Translations under genes and position numbers: made by a program
Notes under the pieces: model-generated
Databases searched by the model: none
What the model saw: only the letters and a program-made list of their open reading frames with translations
Told to the model about the DNA's origin: nothing
Origin: Plectrocnemia conspersa
Taxonomy: Eukaryota > Arthropoda > Insecta > Trichoptera > Polycentropodidae
Reading direction: 5' to 3'
Length of the DNA: 64,000 bases
NCBI GenBank assembly: GCA_009617715.1
Contig: VTFK01000586.1
Coordinates: forward strand, 45,161-109,160
Part shown: piece after piece, positions 1 to 11,648 of the stretch
Layout: each line of letters opens with the position of its first letter
Numbering within the stretch: the stretch's first letter is position 1

Positions 1-488
1 ATATTACGATGCTAAAAAATATATAAAACGCCATTTTTGTCATGAGATCCGGAATCATTGTTTTCCCAGGGCCCGGGTTGGCTCTTGGCGGCCCTGCACA
101 TAAGTGGTAACTGATTTGGCTGTACTATTTCAAGAGGACAACAGATTCCATCGGCATATAGAAAACATCAAAGTCTCAAATATTATGAGATTTGCCTTTA
201 ATTGAGGAGCTCGAGGTAACTGTGTACCTTGTATGATCACCTAGTGCGCAGTAAGCTTGTGTATGCTTCTCTAGTCTGATTTCCAAATAATGCAACCGAC
301 TCACTTTTAATTGAAAAGATCAAAAAAATGTTTCTCAGAAAATAAAAATATTATCCATTTTTATTTCTCATAAAATTCATAAGATATGCTAAGATATCTC
401 GAGTTGCGTCGACGAATGTACTTGGGAAAGCAATTTTTCAAGCTGCTGGTAGGTAAAAAATGTGAATACACAAAATTCATGTCTGGAG

Positions 489-1600
489 TAGAGTCTCCAA
501 TTACTCGAACCATCAACTACTCGAGTATCGAATATTAAAATTTTAAAATACTCGAGTACTCGAGTACTTTCGAGTGTTTACCAAATGTACCAAAATAGCT
601 ATTATTCAAATTCGTGCACATATAAATAAATAAATAAAATACTTAGTATGTTAATTTTTACAATTATTTTAACTTCACAAACATACTTTTTAAAAACAAT
701 AATGCAAAAAGTGTCTTGAATTTAATATTACTGCTAACCTTTGGTTTTATTATTCCCGTTATGGAAAAAACCCTTTCCGTTGCTGTTGATGTTGGTCTTA
801 TTGTCATTAACGCGTTGGATAAGGCTTCTAATTTATATCTGTTCGCTTTTTATAGATATAAAATTTTTTGAACTCTCTTTTTATGTTCTCTTCATTCATT
901 CCCTTCTCTGCTTTTCTCTTATTTCCTTCGACTATTGACAAAATAGCATTTTGTAATTCTTCTTGAATAGATTTTTTTTCTTAACAATATACAATATCTA
1001 CTCCTTCTGATTAATGCGAAGAATTTAAATCTATATCCTTCGAAGATGTATTTGGGTGAATCCCTTTCACTCTAGAGCTAAACGGTTCGCAAAGAACTGA
1101 CTTTACTTTAAATGCCTTTAAAACACACAATTGTTTTGATTTATATTTTAAGCTGAGGGATCAGTATAAACAATTGACAACACTTTACGCTACAACTGCA
1201 TAGTCATAAAACCTAAAAAAAATTTTTGTTGATATTTCATATTGTTCATTGCCATAAATTAGATAAGTCGGGACTGTCGAACAGAAAGCACAAAAGAAAT
1301 TTCTCCGTCGTACCCACTAACATAGCCGACGACCGGAACTATGCAACTATGGAACTATGAAAAAATTATACCTGATAGTAACCGCTCTAGCTCGGGACTT
1401 CGGGCATAAACGCCAAATAAAAGCAAGACGTTAACCTTTACCGGACCGAGTTAAAGTTATTTTTGTTTCTGAAATATTTAAAAAATTTTAATTTCGAGTA
1501 TTAATCGAGTAATTTTCAAAATACTCGATTATCAAGTACTTGAAAAATAGACAAAAATACTCGAGTATCGAGTACTCGATTACTCGAATTGGAGACTCTA
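489..1600 (-). mobile_element. hAT-type DNA transposon, decayed, with 8-bp target duplication
   Basis: The ends are inverted repeats, TAGAGTCTCCAATT on the left and its complement AATTGGAGACTCTA on the right, flanked on both sides by the same 8 bases GTCTGGAG (481-488 and 1601-1608). An 8-base duplication and a YARNG-type terminus are hAT hallmarks. Just inside both ends are clusters of ACTCGA/CTCGAGTA motifs, probably transposase binding sites. On the minus strand, about 960 down to 660, a reading frame carries the hAT C-terminal dimerisation signature (TATERVFSITG, then a FKTLFALLFLKS-like segment). No full transposase remains, so the copy is dead. Confidence 0.88.
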
Positions 1601-1649
1601 GTCTGGAGATTCTAGAAGAACTTGGTTTTTGAGTGCCACCTAATTACCA

Positions 1650-2274
1650 GGGCTTAGTGATTTTTCCGGACACGAATTTTGCGGACAGGATCTTTCTAGA
1701 CACTAACTTTTCTGGACAGGAATTTTGCAGACAATGATTATTCTGGACAAAAAAATAGTTTTAATATTATATAAAAAAAATAAGGTAAACATTTGAATTT
1801 TAAATTATTTTACATTCCGGTATTTAAGTTAGAAGTTTGTTGACTAGTGTTGTTTTGTTGATCTGCCAGCTTTTAGGGTATTAGGATTTTTTCCAGACAG
1901 ATTTTTGTGGACAGGATCTTTCCGGACAGGATTTTTATGGACATTGATTGTTTCGGATATCGATTATTCCGGACAAAAAAATATTTTAAATATTTAAAAA
2001 AAAATAATAAGATTATTGATTTTTAACTATCGTGTTCAATGTAGCTGTCAACTTTAATTAAATCCAAGGAATCAATATTTTTACTTCGCGAAAAAACATT
2101 TTATAGAGTTTTTCAACAATCCAAATGTTTACCTTAATTTTTTTATATAATTCTATATATGTATTAAAACATTTTTTTGTCCGGAATAATCTATGTCCGA
2201 TATAATCAATGTCCGTAAAAATCTTGTCCGCAAAAATCTGTCCGAAAAATCTTGTCCGGAAAAATCACCAAACC
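1650..2274. mobile_element. Foldback/MITE element with GGACA-rich inverted arms
   Basis: The left arm starts GTGATTTTTCCGGACA at about 1656 and the right arm ends in its complement near 2268. The arms match inversely for roughly 150 bases, including an inner AAGGTAAACATTTG stretch (about 1792 and, inverted, about 2120). Each arm has several short units ending in GGACA, and a third partial array lies at 1886-1985. There is no coding capacity. I could not fix a target duplication, so the superfamily is open. Confidence 0.7.
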
Positions 2275-2569
2275 ATTGCTAGTATTGATCTTTATTTAAT
2301 TTTCCTTTATTGTGTACATATACATACATATGTATTTTATGTTTATATGTGTTGTTTTTTTTTTCTGTGCAGGGTGCATTGGCATAAAGCAGTTTTATCT
2401 TGCACATGTATTTTAAATAAATAAATAATTTAAATATCAACATGCATTCAAAATTCTTTTTTAAAATAATGAGGCTTTTTAAAATTTAATAGGTAAAATA
2501 AATAAATATGGTATAAGAAAAATTTAATTTCAATAAAAAAAAATAGAGCAAGGAATATCGAAAGATGAA

Positions 2570-3770
2570 CTTATGTCACGAAACACTCGCTCCCTCTACT
2601 GCTATCCTGATATAGTTGTTTACATGGTTCATTGTTCGGCCGGTCAGTTCTGCGGCCGCTGGAAAAAGAACCCCCCACCCGCGTGCCTTTCGCTTTACTC
2701 GCGTGGGATGCGCCCCGCCCTTTTGCGCTCGGCTTCGTGGATCTCTCCTCGCCGCTCATGTTCGACTAATACAAAAAGGGGGCATTCTATTGTTCTCACG
2801 CACACGCACTTTTTTTTACTCTACAAAACTAATTTTCACGCAAAGTGCGCACAGAATCCAGGCACAGCCGAACATACTGTACGTAAACATGTGTGCGTGC
2901 GTTCCTCGCAAGGATCCTGTAAAAACACCCTCTCGCGTTATGCTGCCCTAGTGACGAAATTAAAGCGATTACATCACAATAACCAAACGGGCGCGCCAGG
3001 AAACAAAAACTATTTTTGTTTTACATTACTTACACTTTTGCTCTATTACATATTCCATGTTTTTTACATTCCTGGAAAAAATAATTTAAAAATAATTGTA
3101 AGTCTCGTCCAATCGAATTAATTAATTAATTCTTATATTAAAATGTAATATCTAAAATAGGTCCGAGTACTACCTGACACTCATAATGTCCTGGGAATTT
3201 TGACCTAGTGAAAATAATTGATCAAGGACTAAAACTCGGGCGAGAGAGCAAAGGACGCTGCGTAAACCGTGCGTCAGCTTTATAATGCGTTATGGTGCCC
3301 TAATACTCCACAGGATATTTCATCCCTTTGGGACGCTCTCGAAGGACTCTTGCGTCATCAAAGGACCTTCTTTCCTTCCTTCGCAACGCTGTACTTCAAA
3401 ATCAATACGGAAAGTCCTTTGCGTGTAGTTTGAGCACATCAGCACATGCCTGATCCTTGGCGCGTCGTATCCTCTCCGGTGCATGTATTCCTAGTAACTT
3501 TTCTACGTCATCTCGACAATTTCACACGTTCATTAATCAACCCTTTCACTCGGCGTCCTCGGTGCCGAGAGCGAGACAATCTCCAGCTCGGTGTCCTTTT
3601 ATTGCTATAACACAAAAGCAAGATGGCAGGCGGACACAGGCAGGCTCGGGCTCTTCGGAGAATATCCTCGCGGAACGTGCGATCCTGATACTTGTTGACG
3701 TCACGCCAACCGAAAGGTACACCCCATTCGAAGCCCCATCCGCCTAAAGAGACAGACAGATGAGGGCGTC
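2570..3770. other. GC-rich, gene-free stretch, origin unknown
   Basis: Two blocks (about 2575-2960 and 3200-3770) are far richer in G and C than their surroundings and hold open frames on both strands, the longest 182 codons at 2573-3121. None has recognisable domains or splice structure. They may be LTRs, promoter islands or old retroelement pieces. A (TA)n run follows at about 3866-3888. Confidence 0.35.
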
Positions 3771-4084
3771 CTTTTCAAAGCATAAAAGCACAAACATTCA
3801 ATCGTGATATCCAAATATTATTTTTTGTTATTTTACTTTGTTGGGATTTTAAAGTTCAAATTAATATATATATATATATATATATATTACAGAGAATATA
3901 ACATGTGTACTAGTATAAATATAATTTGATTAAATCAGACAGTTAAAATCTACCAAACAATTGATTCACAATTTTACTGCTCAGTTTCAGTAAACAGATG
4001 ATTTGATACGCGTATTTCTACATGATCAGAGATTCACAGAAATGTAACGACACGTCGTTTAAAATAAATTAAACCAAACCAAAA

Positions 4085-4330
4085 TTAACCAAAACGATAT
4101 AGCCTAATAACATTTCTTAAGCAATATTTAGTTTTAAAACTTTCAGAAAGTCAAGTTGGGTTTGGTTAATTCGTTTAGGTTAGATTTGGGTCTGAACTGC
4201 AAATGACGTTTCGCAACTGTCAAATTGAGTTATTAATTAAATTATATTTTGCTAGTAGAAATATATATTAACCGGTGAAAATATATTCCGATATGAAAAT
4301 ATATATAACCTTAGTATTTTATTCGCAATA
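4085..4330 (-). repeat. Repeat family A, copy 1 (partial, reverse)
   Basis: Read on the minus strand this matches the family A copies near 22.6 and 57.7 kb, including the shared AACCTA(C/A)ACGAATTAACCAA segment. The GTAGAAATATAT and ATTCCGATAT segments are shared with the copy at 42.5 kb. It has no coding capacity. Confidence 0.65.
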
Positions 4331-5425
4331 TTAAAAATCAGTGTTTTTAAACTGTTTTAAGCTGTAACTCTGGTTTCACGACTATTAAGTTTTGAAAGTT
4401 TGATTTGTGTACGTTTGGGGTGCGATAAAAAAGAACGACAAATTATCCTGCGATATTGTTATTGTCTTTTTCAAAGTAGTCCCTATCAGATAAACACAAT
4501 ACACTTATGTCAGCGTTTCTTCCAATTATGTAAAAAAGTTATTATAATATTTTAATATCTAATAAAAACCATTTTTGCCCTCTACTTTTGTTCTAAGATT
4601 TTTTGAACGAGTTAGAATTTAAAATTAAAAAAAAAATTTTTTTTTTACAATTTTAATTTTATTTTTATTTACATATATAAAAGTGTTTTTATGAAAATAC
4701 AAATTTTCCTTTTTTATTAATCGCCATTTTGTTTCAAAATGGCGGATCAGGCTAGAGTTTTACAAGATCTATTTTTAGAATACGTTTCATGTTTATATAA
4801 ATAAATCTATAGCAGTTATCGTATTTTTTATGTTTTAAATAGCCGCCATTTTGATATAATAACGTGGGTTAGGCTATCAAAAAACTTATCTAAGATATTC
4901 AAAAGCTTTATGTCAATATGATTAAAACTACGACAGTATTTTATATTTTAAAAACCCTACCCAAATGACAAAACAATGTGAAAAAATCATTTTTTAATTT
5001 TCATTTCATTTTAATTTCTATTTTAAAACGTTTTTTACCACTTTACTTTTTCTTCTTACGTTAGTAATTAGGATTGAAGTTCTCTTTTGTGTCAATCAAT
5101 ATATTTTTAATTAGCCCAAAGGCGCTGAAGAAGTATGTTTTTCGGCCATCTCGCGACACTCAATAGCATAAGAAAATAATCTTGCTGCGTTTCTCCGCAG
5201 ATACACAGCGGGTCCTTGGCTATATTAAGCCTGTACAGATATTCCCTAAAGGTATCATGTCTTATCAAAAAACTTCATGGTTCCCGGATCGCACTCCATC
5301 CGTTTGTGGTTCAATCTTCAAGCGATTGAAGAAAATAATAATTTTATGCTGGCAATCTAACTTGAATGCAATCACTTGAAACGCTGCACTGGATATTGTG
5401 CGATATTTGCAAGGACTATCATCGC
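4331..5425. other. AT-rich stretch, nothing recognised
   Basis: No gene, RNA or repeat could be supported here. Short open frames at 5182-5560 overlap the edge of the adjacent MITE and are not coding. Confidence 0.5.
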
Positions 5426-5433
5426 AGTTCTGT

Positions 5434-5704
5434 CAGTGGCGTAGCTATGGTGGGGCGGAGGGGGCGGGCCGCCCCGGGCGGCACTTGCTTGGGGGCGGCA
5501 TATTCGCGATGGAATCGTCTAGTGTGGTTCTTAACCCTGAATATACTAAAATTTATGTAAATCTACGAATAGTAAGTGCTTAACAACAATCAATTTAATA
5601 TTTTTGAAAATGCTGATTTTATGACTCTGCAAAAAATGTATGGGGGGGGGGGACGGCAATTTTAAGGATTGCCCCAGGCGGCACATACCCTAGCTACGCC
5701 ACTG
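5434..5704. mobile_element. hAT-type MITE with 8-bp target duplication
   Basis: This is a 271-base non-autonomous element. Its left end is CAGTGGCGTAGCTATGG and its right end is the complement of CAGTGGCGTAGCTAGGG. The eight bases AGTTCTGT stand immediately on both sides (5426-5433 and 5705-5712). GC-rich subterminal runs (GGCGGCACTT and GGCGGCACAT) and a G tract lie inside. There is no transposase, so it would have needed one from elsewhere. The clean duplication suggests a fairly recent insertion. Confidence 0.93.
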
Positions 5705-5712
5705 AGTTCTGT

Positions 5713-7690
5713 CCTTGCAAATCATTACAATACGAATCTGCGGATTAACCGATCGTTCACACTACAACATGTATGATTTTATAAGAAGAATCGATTCATA
5801 TTGATTTATTTGTGTATTACTTACTTACTTTGAATTATTCTATAATGCAATGAATTTCATGTAGTGATTTTTGTTAGAATAGTTAACCCTTCGTTTTATG
5901 GTATTGCAAAGTTATATGATTTTATTTTTATATGGCTTCATAAATTCCTTATGTTCATAATGTTGCATATACTGTTTGTACTGAAATAGTTTGAATTTTA
6001 TTTTTCCTTATTATATAGAGTAATACTTAATATTTAATATTTTATTCGACGATAAAAAAAAATATAAAATGAAGGGTTAATAATTATAAATATTTTTTAA
6101 TTACTAATTATTAATTTTAACTTTTTAAAATTGGATACGTTCAGTGATCAGTGTAATTATTAGCAATGTGACCTTAATTATTCACATCTGTGTATTTGCG
6201 AAAGCTCGTTTACTGCAACCGGTATGTCGGTCGGTGTCTACCTCCAAGGCGTGGCCTCGCTAACATCAGCCCCCAAGTGGCGGGTATTGATCGCAAGCGG
6301 CGGCCTTCACAAACAGCCCCATAGAGTCCTGTTCGCCTGGTAGATTCCCGCGTTGTTCGCTCCCGGTTACTTTGTTGCCCCTTCTGTCGCGCTCTCGCTC
6401 TTACCCGTAGTGCCTTTTCGCTCCCCATCGGCTCGCTCCGCCTATCGTTTCTCAGTTTGTTTATTTTTTATGCCAGTTTATTTGACGCTTGTGCAGATAC
6501 ATTTTTTCGATTTTCTATTATTTTTTCTTTCTACTAATGCTACTATAGAAAATAGAACGCGCGATGACATCATCCCGAGATTCCCGAGCGTGGACAAATA
6601 TTTTTACGGAGCAATATTGCGTGGCTAGAAAAAATACACACGGCTGCGAAGTCGAAAGCAATTATAGGTCATGATAGGGACTGCAATAATACCGGGATTT
6701 CCGGTATTGAAAATTCCGGTATTAACATTATTATTATTTTAAATAATTGGTAATAAAACAATAAAAATGCTTTCATCCAGCACCGGTAATTACGTTTTGT
6801 AGAAATTTGTGACTTGTAGATTTTGAATTGTTTATTTATTACTTTACAATTAAATTACAACTTTACCTAGTTGTAATGTTTAGTATTTTGTAAAAAAATG
6901 TTTAGTTAATTGAGCTGCTGCAGTAGTATTTTTATTGAAATATAGTTACGTTTACATGTTATTACATAATGAATGTTCGGTGAACGGTGCACGAGGCAGC
7001 ACCGGCCGTTGCTTATCCGTCAAAGTTTGCTAAGAGAATGTGCCGCCGTCACGTCAGTGTTACTATAGTGCCGCCAAATTTTAGCCATAATAAAACCTAT
7101 ATAAATGAGCCACCAGTATCCTTAAAGTATGTTTAGTCAGCTTATCTGATAGATATCCATTCATTCAATGTTAAACTAAATGCTAAAACGGGCTTGCAAA
7201 TTTTGCAAAAAAATTAAGGATTCAAGAGTCGAAACACTTTCTTTGAGAATATTGAATGAAGGTGTAGCAACTATTGTGGTCTTTATGTTTTTTAAAAATA
7301 TAATTAACAAGCAGGTAAAATTAGGCTTAAATTGCCGACATTTATGACCAATCAACTAATTATGCGTCTGACTATTTATGAATATTTCGTGTTTCAAACA
7401 ATAAGAAGCGTTTAAACAATCTTCCTTACATTCAGGTACTTCTAAAAATACTTTATATGCTGATCTTTTATTGTGTTATCTACGAGAACCAATAAAAATC
7501 AAGGAGACGATGTGTGTAACAACCTTTTTGTCCCATTTATTTCTTCACTTTCATTCGCTCATCAATATAACTATAACTAACATTGTCGAAAAAATATTTT
7601 TTAAAATGTACGCGGAAAATTTATCATCTTTTGGAACAATAAGTCTGTGAAAATATCGTCTTTCATGTACCGCTTTTGGATGCCTCCTAA
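5713..7690. other. Gene-free intergenic stretch with a GC-rich block
   Basis: AT-rich DNA with one GC-rich block at about 6205-6450 that could be a solo LTR or similar. At 6669-6740 there is a cluster of CCGGTATT motifs in both orientations, like the subterminal part of a hAT element, but I found no partner end. No gene is supported. Confidence 0.4.
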
Positions 7691-8480
7691 GTCTTTATAT
7701 CGGGGGTCAGTCAGTAGTCAATTTTTTATTATTTTCACTTCATTAAGTTTCATAGTATTTCATTAAATGACATGCATTTTTCTGGGCAAATTCAAGGGGG
7801 TCTTTGTGTAGAATCCACGTCAAAAGCAATAAAAGCGTGCCGTCGCCATCGCAGTAGAAACGCTCGATTATCAAGCGTTCATATTAAGACTTTTTACAGC
7901 AATATTACGACTTACAATAAGTGATAATCGATTAAAGCATATCTAAACCAAATTTTGACCAATAGGAGAGCGCAAAAATAATTATCTCTTCTCAGAAGCC
8001 AAAATCCACGTCAAAAGCAATAAAATCGTTTCGACGCCCTCACATCGGGAACGCTCGTTATCGAGCGTTTTTACCCACGACACGATTTTATTGCTTTTGA
8101 CGTGAATTTTTGACTTCTGAGAAGTGATAATTGTTACCTGCAAACCTCTAAAAACACTCTTTATTTCATTAAATGACATGCATTTTTTTGGCCAAATTCA
8201 ACGGAGTTTAGAATTCATGTCAAAGGCAATAAAATCGTGACGTCGCCTTCGTAGTAGAAACGCTCGGTTCTCTAGTGTTCATATTTAAGATTTTTTATAT
8301 CAATATTACGACTTATAATATGTGAGAATCACTAAACCGAATTTTGACCAATAGGAGAGCGCAAAAAACAATTATTCCTTCTCAGAAGTAAAAAATCCAC
8401 GCCAAAATTAATAAAATCGTTCCGTCGCCGTTGCAGTGGAAACGCTTGTTACCAAGCGTTCCCACTGCAACTATTGGCCT
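7690..8480 (+). repeat. Repeat family A, copy 2, internally duplicated
   Basis: Two tandem units about 400 bases apart share AATGACATGCATTTTT (about 7768 and 8174), CCAATAGGAGAGCGCAAAAA (about 7959 and 8347) and CTTCTCAGAAG. Between them, about 7985-8125, is a large hairpin whose arms each hold GTCAAAAGCAATAAAATCG or its complement. It lies directly upstream of the aminopeptidase gene and has no coding capacity. Confidence 0.75.
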
Positions 8481-8622
8481 ACTGGGCTCCGATCCAAAAT
8501 GCCAAATATTAACCAAAACCTAAATTAATGATTAATTATTAATATTTAGTACTAAGGATATGCACCGAAACAATAGCTAGAATACTTTAAGATAATTAGT
8601 GTGTGTGTATTATTTCTTTCAG

Positions 8623-11600
8623 ATATACTTTTGTGTGGAAGAGCTACTGCAGTTTCTTCTCGTTGGCAATGCAGCGATGGAGTGGAGAATCCAACTTCGC
8701 GCAAAGACACGAGCGTCCAACTAGAAAAGCTTCGGAACGAGATGCGACAACCAATGTCTGTGCTAGGTGCACCCCTAGACGCTTACATCGTACCGTCTTA
8801 TGACGAGCACCAAGTACGCTTTTTTCAATAAGTACTTGAGTACTTTTGCCAAATTTCAACATCATTCCTAATACAATTTGTGTATTCGATCATATTCAAA
8901 ACAACTTAAAATGAAAGCTTTTTGCAGAGCGAAATACCAAGCTTGAGGGACAGGAGACTGCAGTACATCAGTGGATTTAGCGGTAGCGAAGGCTTAGCTG
9001 CAATTACTTTAACCGCAGCGGTGTTATGGACAGACGCGAGATATAGACATCAGGCTGACATGGAATTATCTTGCTCGTGGCTTTTGATGAAGCAGGAAGA
9101 CCCTTCTACGCCTTCTTTGCCTCAGTGGCTGGGGGTAATTAATGAACATATTGCACATATTGGACGATAGCATAATAATATGAAAATAAAATTATTTTCA
9201 GAGCCAACTACCTAAGGGTTCAAGGGTAGGAGCCGATCCAAGGTTAGTGCCGCATCATCTATGGGAACAATGGGAGCAGGTTTTGGACAACGTGGGAATT
9301 CATTTGGCTCAAGTACCAAACAATTTAGTAGATTTAATCTGGAACCAAGACAATCGTCCGCCAGCATCGAAAGTCGCAATTTATGTACATCATAAAGAAT
9401 TCTCTGGTACGAATTAACGCTTGTATTATATAAGTGACGTGCTTATTAATAAAAATGTTTTAGGAAAGCTTTGGCAGACCAAACTAGAAGAACTCAGAAA
9501 ACTGTTGAGAGATTACAGAATTGACGCAATGGTAGTCACAGCTTTGGATGAAATCGCTTGGCTTTTGAACATTAGAGGGAAAGATTTAGTCTATACTCCT
9601 GTGACAAAATGTTATCTTATAATAGCGCAAGATCAGTTGCATTTATATATAGATTCCAATAAAGTGTCATTAGAAGCAAAACGAAACCTACAAGCGGACT
9701 CTTGCTTCAACCCAAACTGTACAAGGTTTGTTTCTACATTAATTTTAAACATATATATATATGAATAGTTATTACTGTATTATATTTCAGATTACATACG
9801 TATGAAAATATTTGGAGCGATTTACGTACTTATTCACAAGTGTGGCGCACCGTTCTACTTCCGGCTGTCTTTTCGTTTTCACTTGGCGTCAGCGAAGCAA
9901 TTTATACTTCAGTGGCAGAAGAGAAACGGGTTTATAAACCGTCGCCAATCATTAACATGAAAGCGAAAAAAAATCCTACAGAAATTGCGGGAATGCGTAA
10001 AGCTCACATAAGAGATGGTGCCGCTATGTGCGACGTCTTATCGTATATTGAAGAAAGAGTAAGTAGCTTTAAATAACTTCCAAATAATATTCTCCTTCTC
10101 CATCAAAGTTCTAACTTCTTTAGGTACATTTTACCTCAAGACATTCGTCGATAGTAAAATTGACCATTGAAATGCTCATCTCATATGACATAATTTCCTT
10201 GTCTCTTCAACATTAGTTTGACACAAAACTGGTCTAAGACACACTTTTCATTTAAAGCCTTTAGATCCAGAATATTGTGACCATTTCCTCTTTAGTTGTT
10301 GATTACTAGATTGACAGTATTATCGATGCAGATATGATATATTTTTATAAGCTCCTTCCAAATACAGTATTATCTTACACAGTTACAGGTTTGCATCAAT
10401 ATATGAAATAAATAAATCATTCCTAATGGGTAATGAAATTTATACTTATCACCGTTCTTTTCTTTAGATGAATATAGGCGATGTTTGGACAGAAGCGAAA
10501 GTAGTCGATGAAGTTGATCGTACCAGAAAATCCCAAGAAAATAACAAAGGTCTATCGTTTGCAACTATAGCGGGCTACGGACCAAACAGTGCATTGCCTC
10601 ATTACCAACCGACAAAAGCAACGAGCAGTGTGATTTATAAAAATTCTACGTTGGTTCTTGATTCTGGTGGTCAATATTTGGGTAAAGATCATATTCAAAT
10701 TGTAATTTATAAAAAATGTATTGTGAACTCTGAATTATATTTAAATAGATGGCACGACTGACGTAACCAGAACTTTCCATTTTGGAAAACCATCATTAGA
10801 ACAAAAAAAAGCTTACACTTTGGTACTGATGGCCTCGATAGATCTAGCATCTATGGTGTTTCCGACTGATTTAAATATGAACGATATTGACGTAAGAGCA
10901 AGAACGATCTTATGGCAAAATCATAAGGATTATATGCACAGTACTGGACATGGAATCGGTTCATTTTTACAAGCTCATGAATGTATGTATAGTATTATAT
11001 TAAATAAATTTATAATAGTAATTGTTATGACACAAATATTCTAGCACCTATACAAATTGCATATGGCGATAAGCGCGGTGGTGCAACTTTCAAACCTGGT
11101 TATTTCTTTTCTAACGGTAAATATTAAAATGAAAATATTTGTATAAACTTTTTTGATACTGTAATCTAAACAATTTTCAATCAGAGCCTGGTTATTACGA
11201 AGAAGGAAATTTTGGTGTACGTTTAGAGAACATATTGGAAGTTGTAGAAGCTTTCGGAGGGCAACCGGACGGAGACGGAAATACTTATTTGACTTTCAAA
11301 GATGCTACACTCATTCCATATGAACCAAAACTGATTGATGTTAACATGCTTACTCTTTACCAGGTACGTAGTTCATAATAAATTGATACATATTAATTTC
11401 ACGTACTGATTAAAATATTATTTCAGAGACAATGGTTGAATGAATACTATATTAGAATAAGAGAAAACGTCGGAGCCGAACTAAAGAAACAGATGAAGAT
11501 GAACGTCTTCTATTGGATGATGAACAAAACCGTTTTAATACCGGAATACGGTTTAGTAAACAGTGGCTATGATTCAAAACATGAAAAAGGAATATGTCTA

Positions 11601-11648
11601 GTAATTATACTATCGATTGCTATTATTTATCTAAGAAATTTAATTTAA
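8623..11648 (+). CDS. XPNPEP2-like: Xaa-Pro aminopeptidase (aminopeptidase P), membrane-type; first exon not found
   Basis: A family M24B metallopeptidase that removes an N-terminal residue preceding proline. Ten exons join in frame: 8623-8813, 8928-9134, 9202-9406, 9464-9725, 9791-10058, 10468-10681, 10749-10982, 11045-11116, 11185-11363 and 11427-11648, giving about 684 residues. The two N-terminal creatinase-like domains come first, then the pita-bread catalytic domain. All five metal ligands are visible: two Asp in [17 protein letters not shown], His in [14 protein letters not shown], and Glu in NEPGYYEEG and VRLEN. The last residues are a hydrophobic run (about [14 protein letters not shown]), as in GPI-anchored family members. 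The first exon seen begins mid-codon with LLCGRATA, like the end of a signal peptide, so a start exon lies upstream and I could not place it. An AATAAA is at 11826. Confidence 0.94.

Noticed and set aside
2573..3121. 182-codon plus-strand open frame
   Set aside because: No recognisable domain, odd composition (mix of GC-rich and AT-rich parts), overlapping open frames in other phases; open by composition rather than coding.
6669..6740. Cluster of CCGGTATT motifs starting GGGACTGCAATAATACCGG, like a hAT end
   Set aside because: No matching opposite end or target duplication found in the window.
7145..7320. Short plus-strand frame MLKRACKFCKK as a possible zinc-finger transposase start
   Set aside because: Cysteine spacing does not complete a finger and the frame ends without a known domain.
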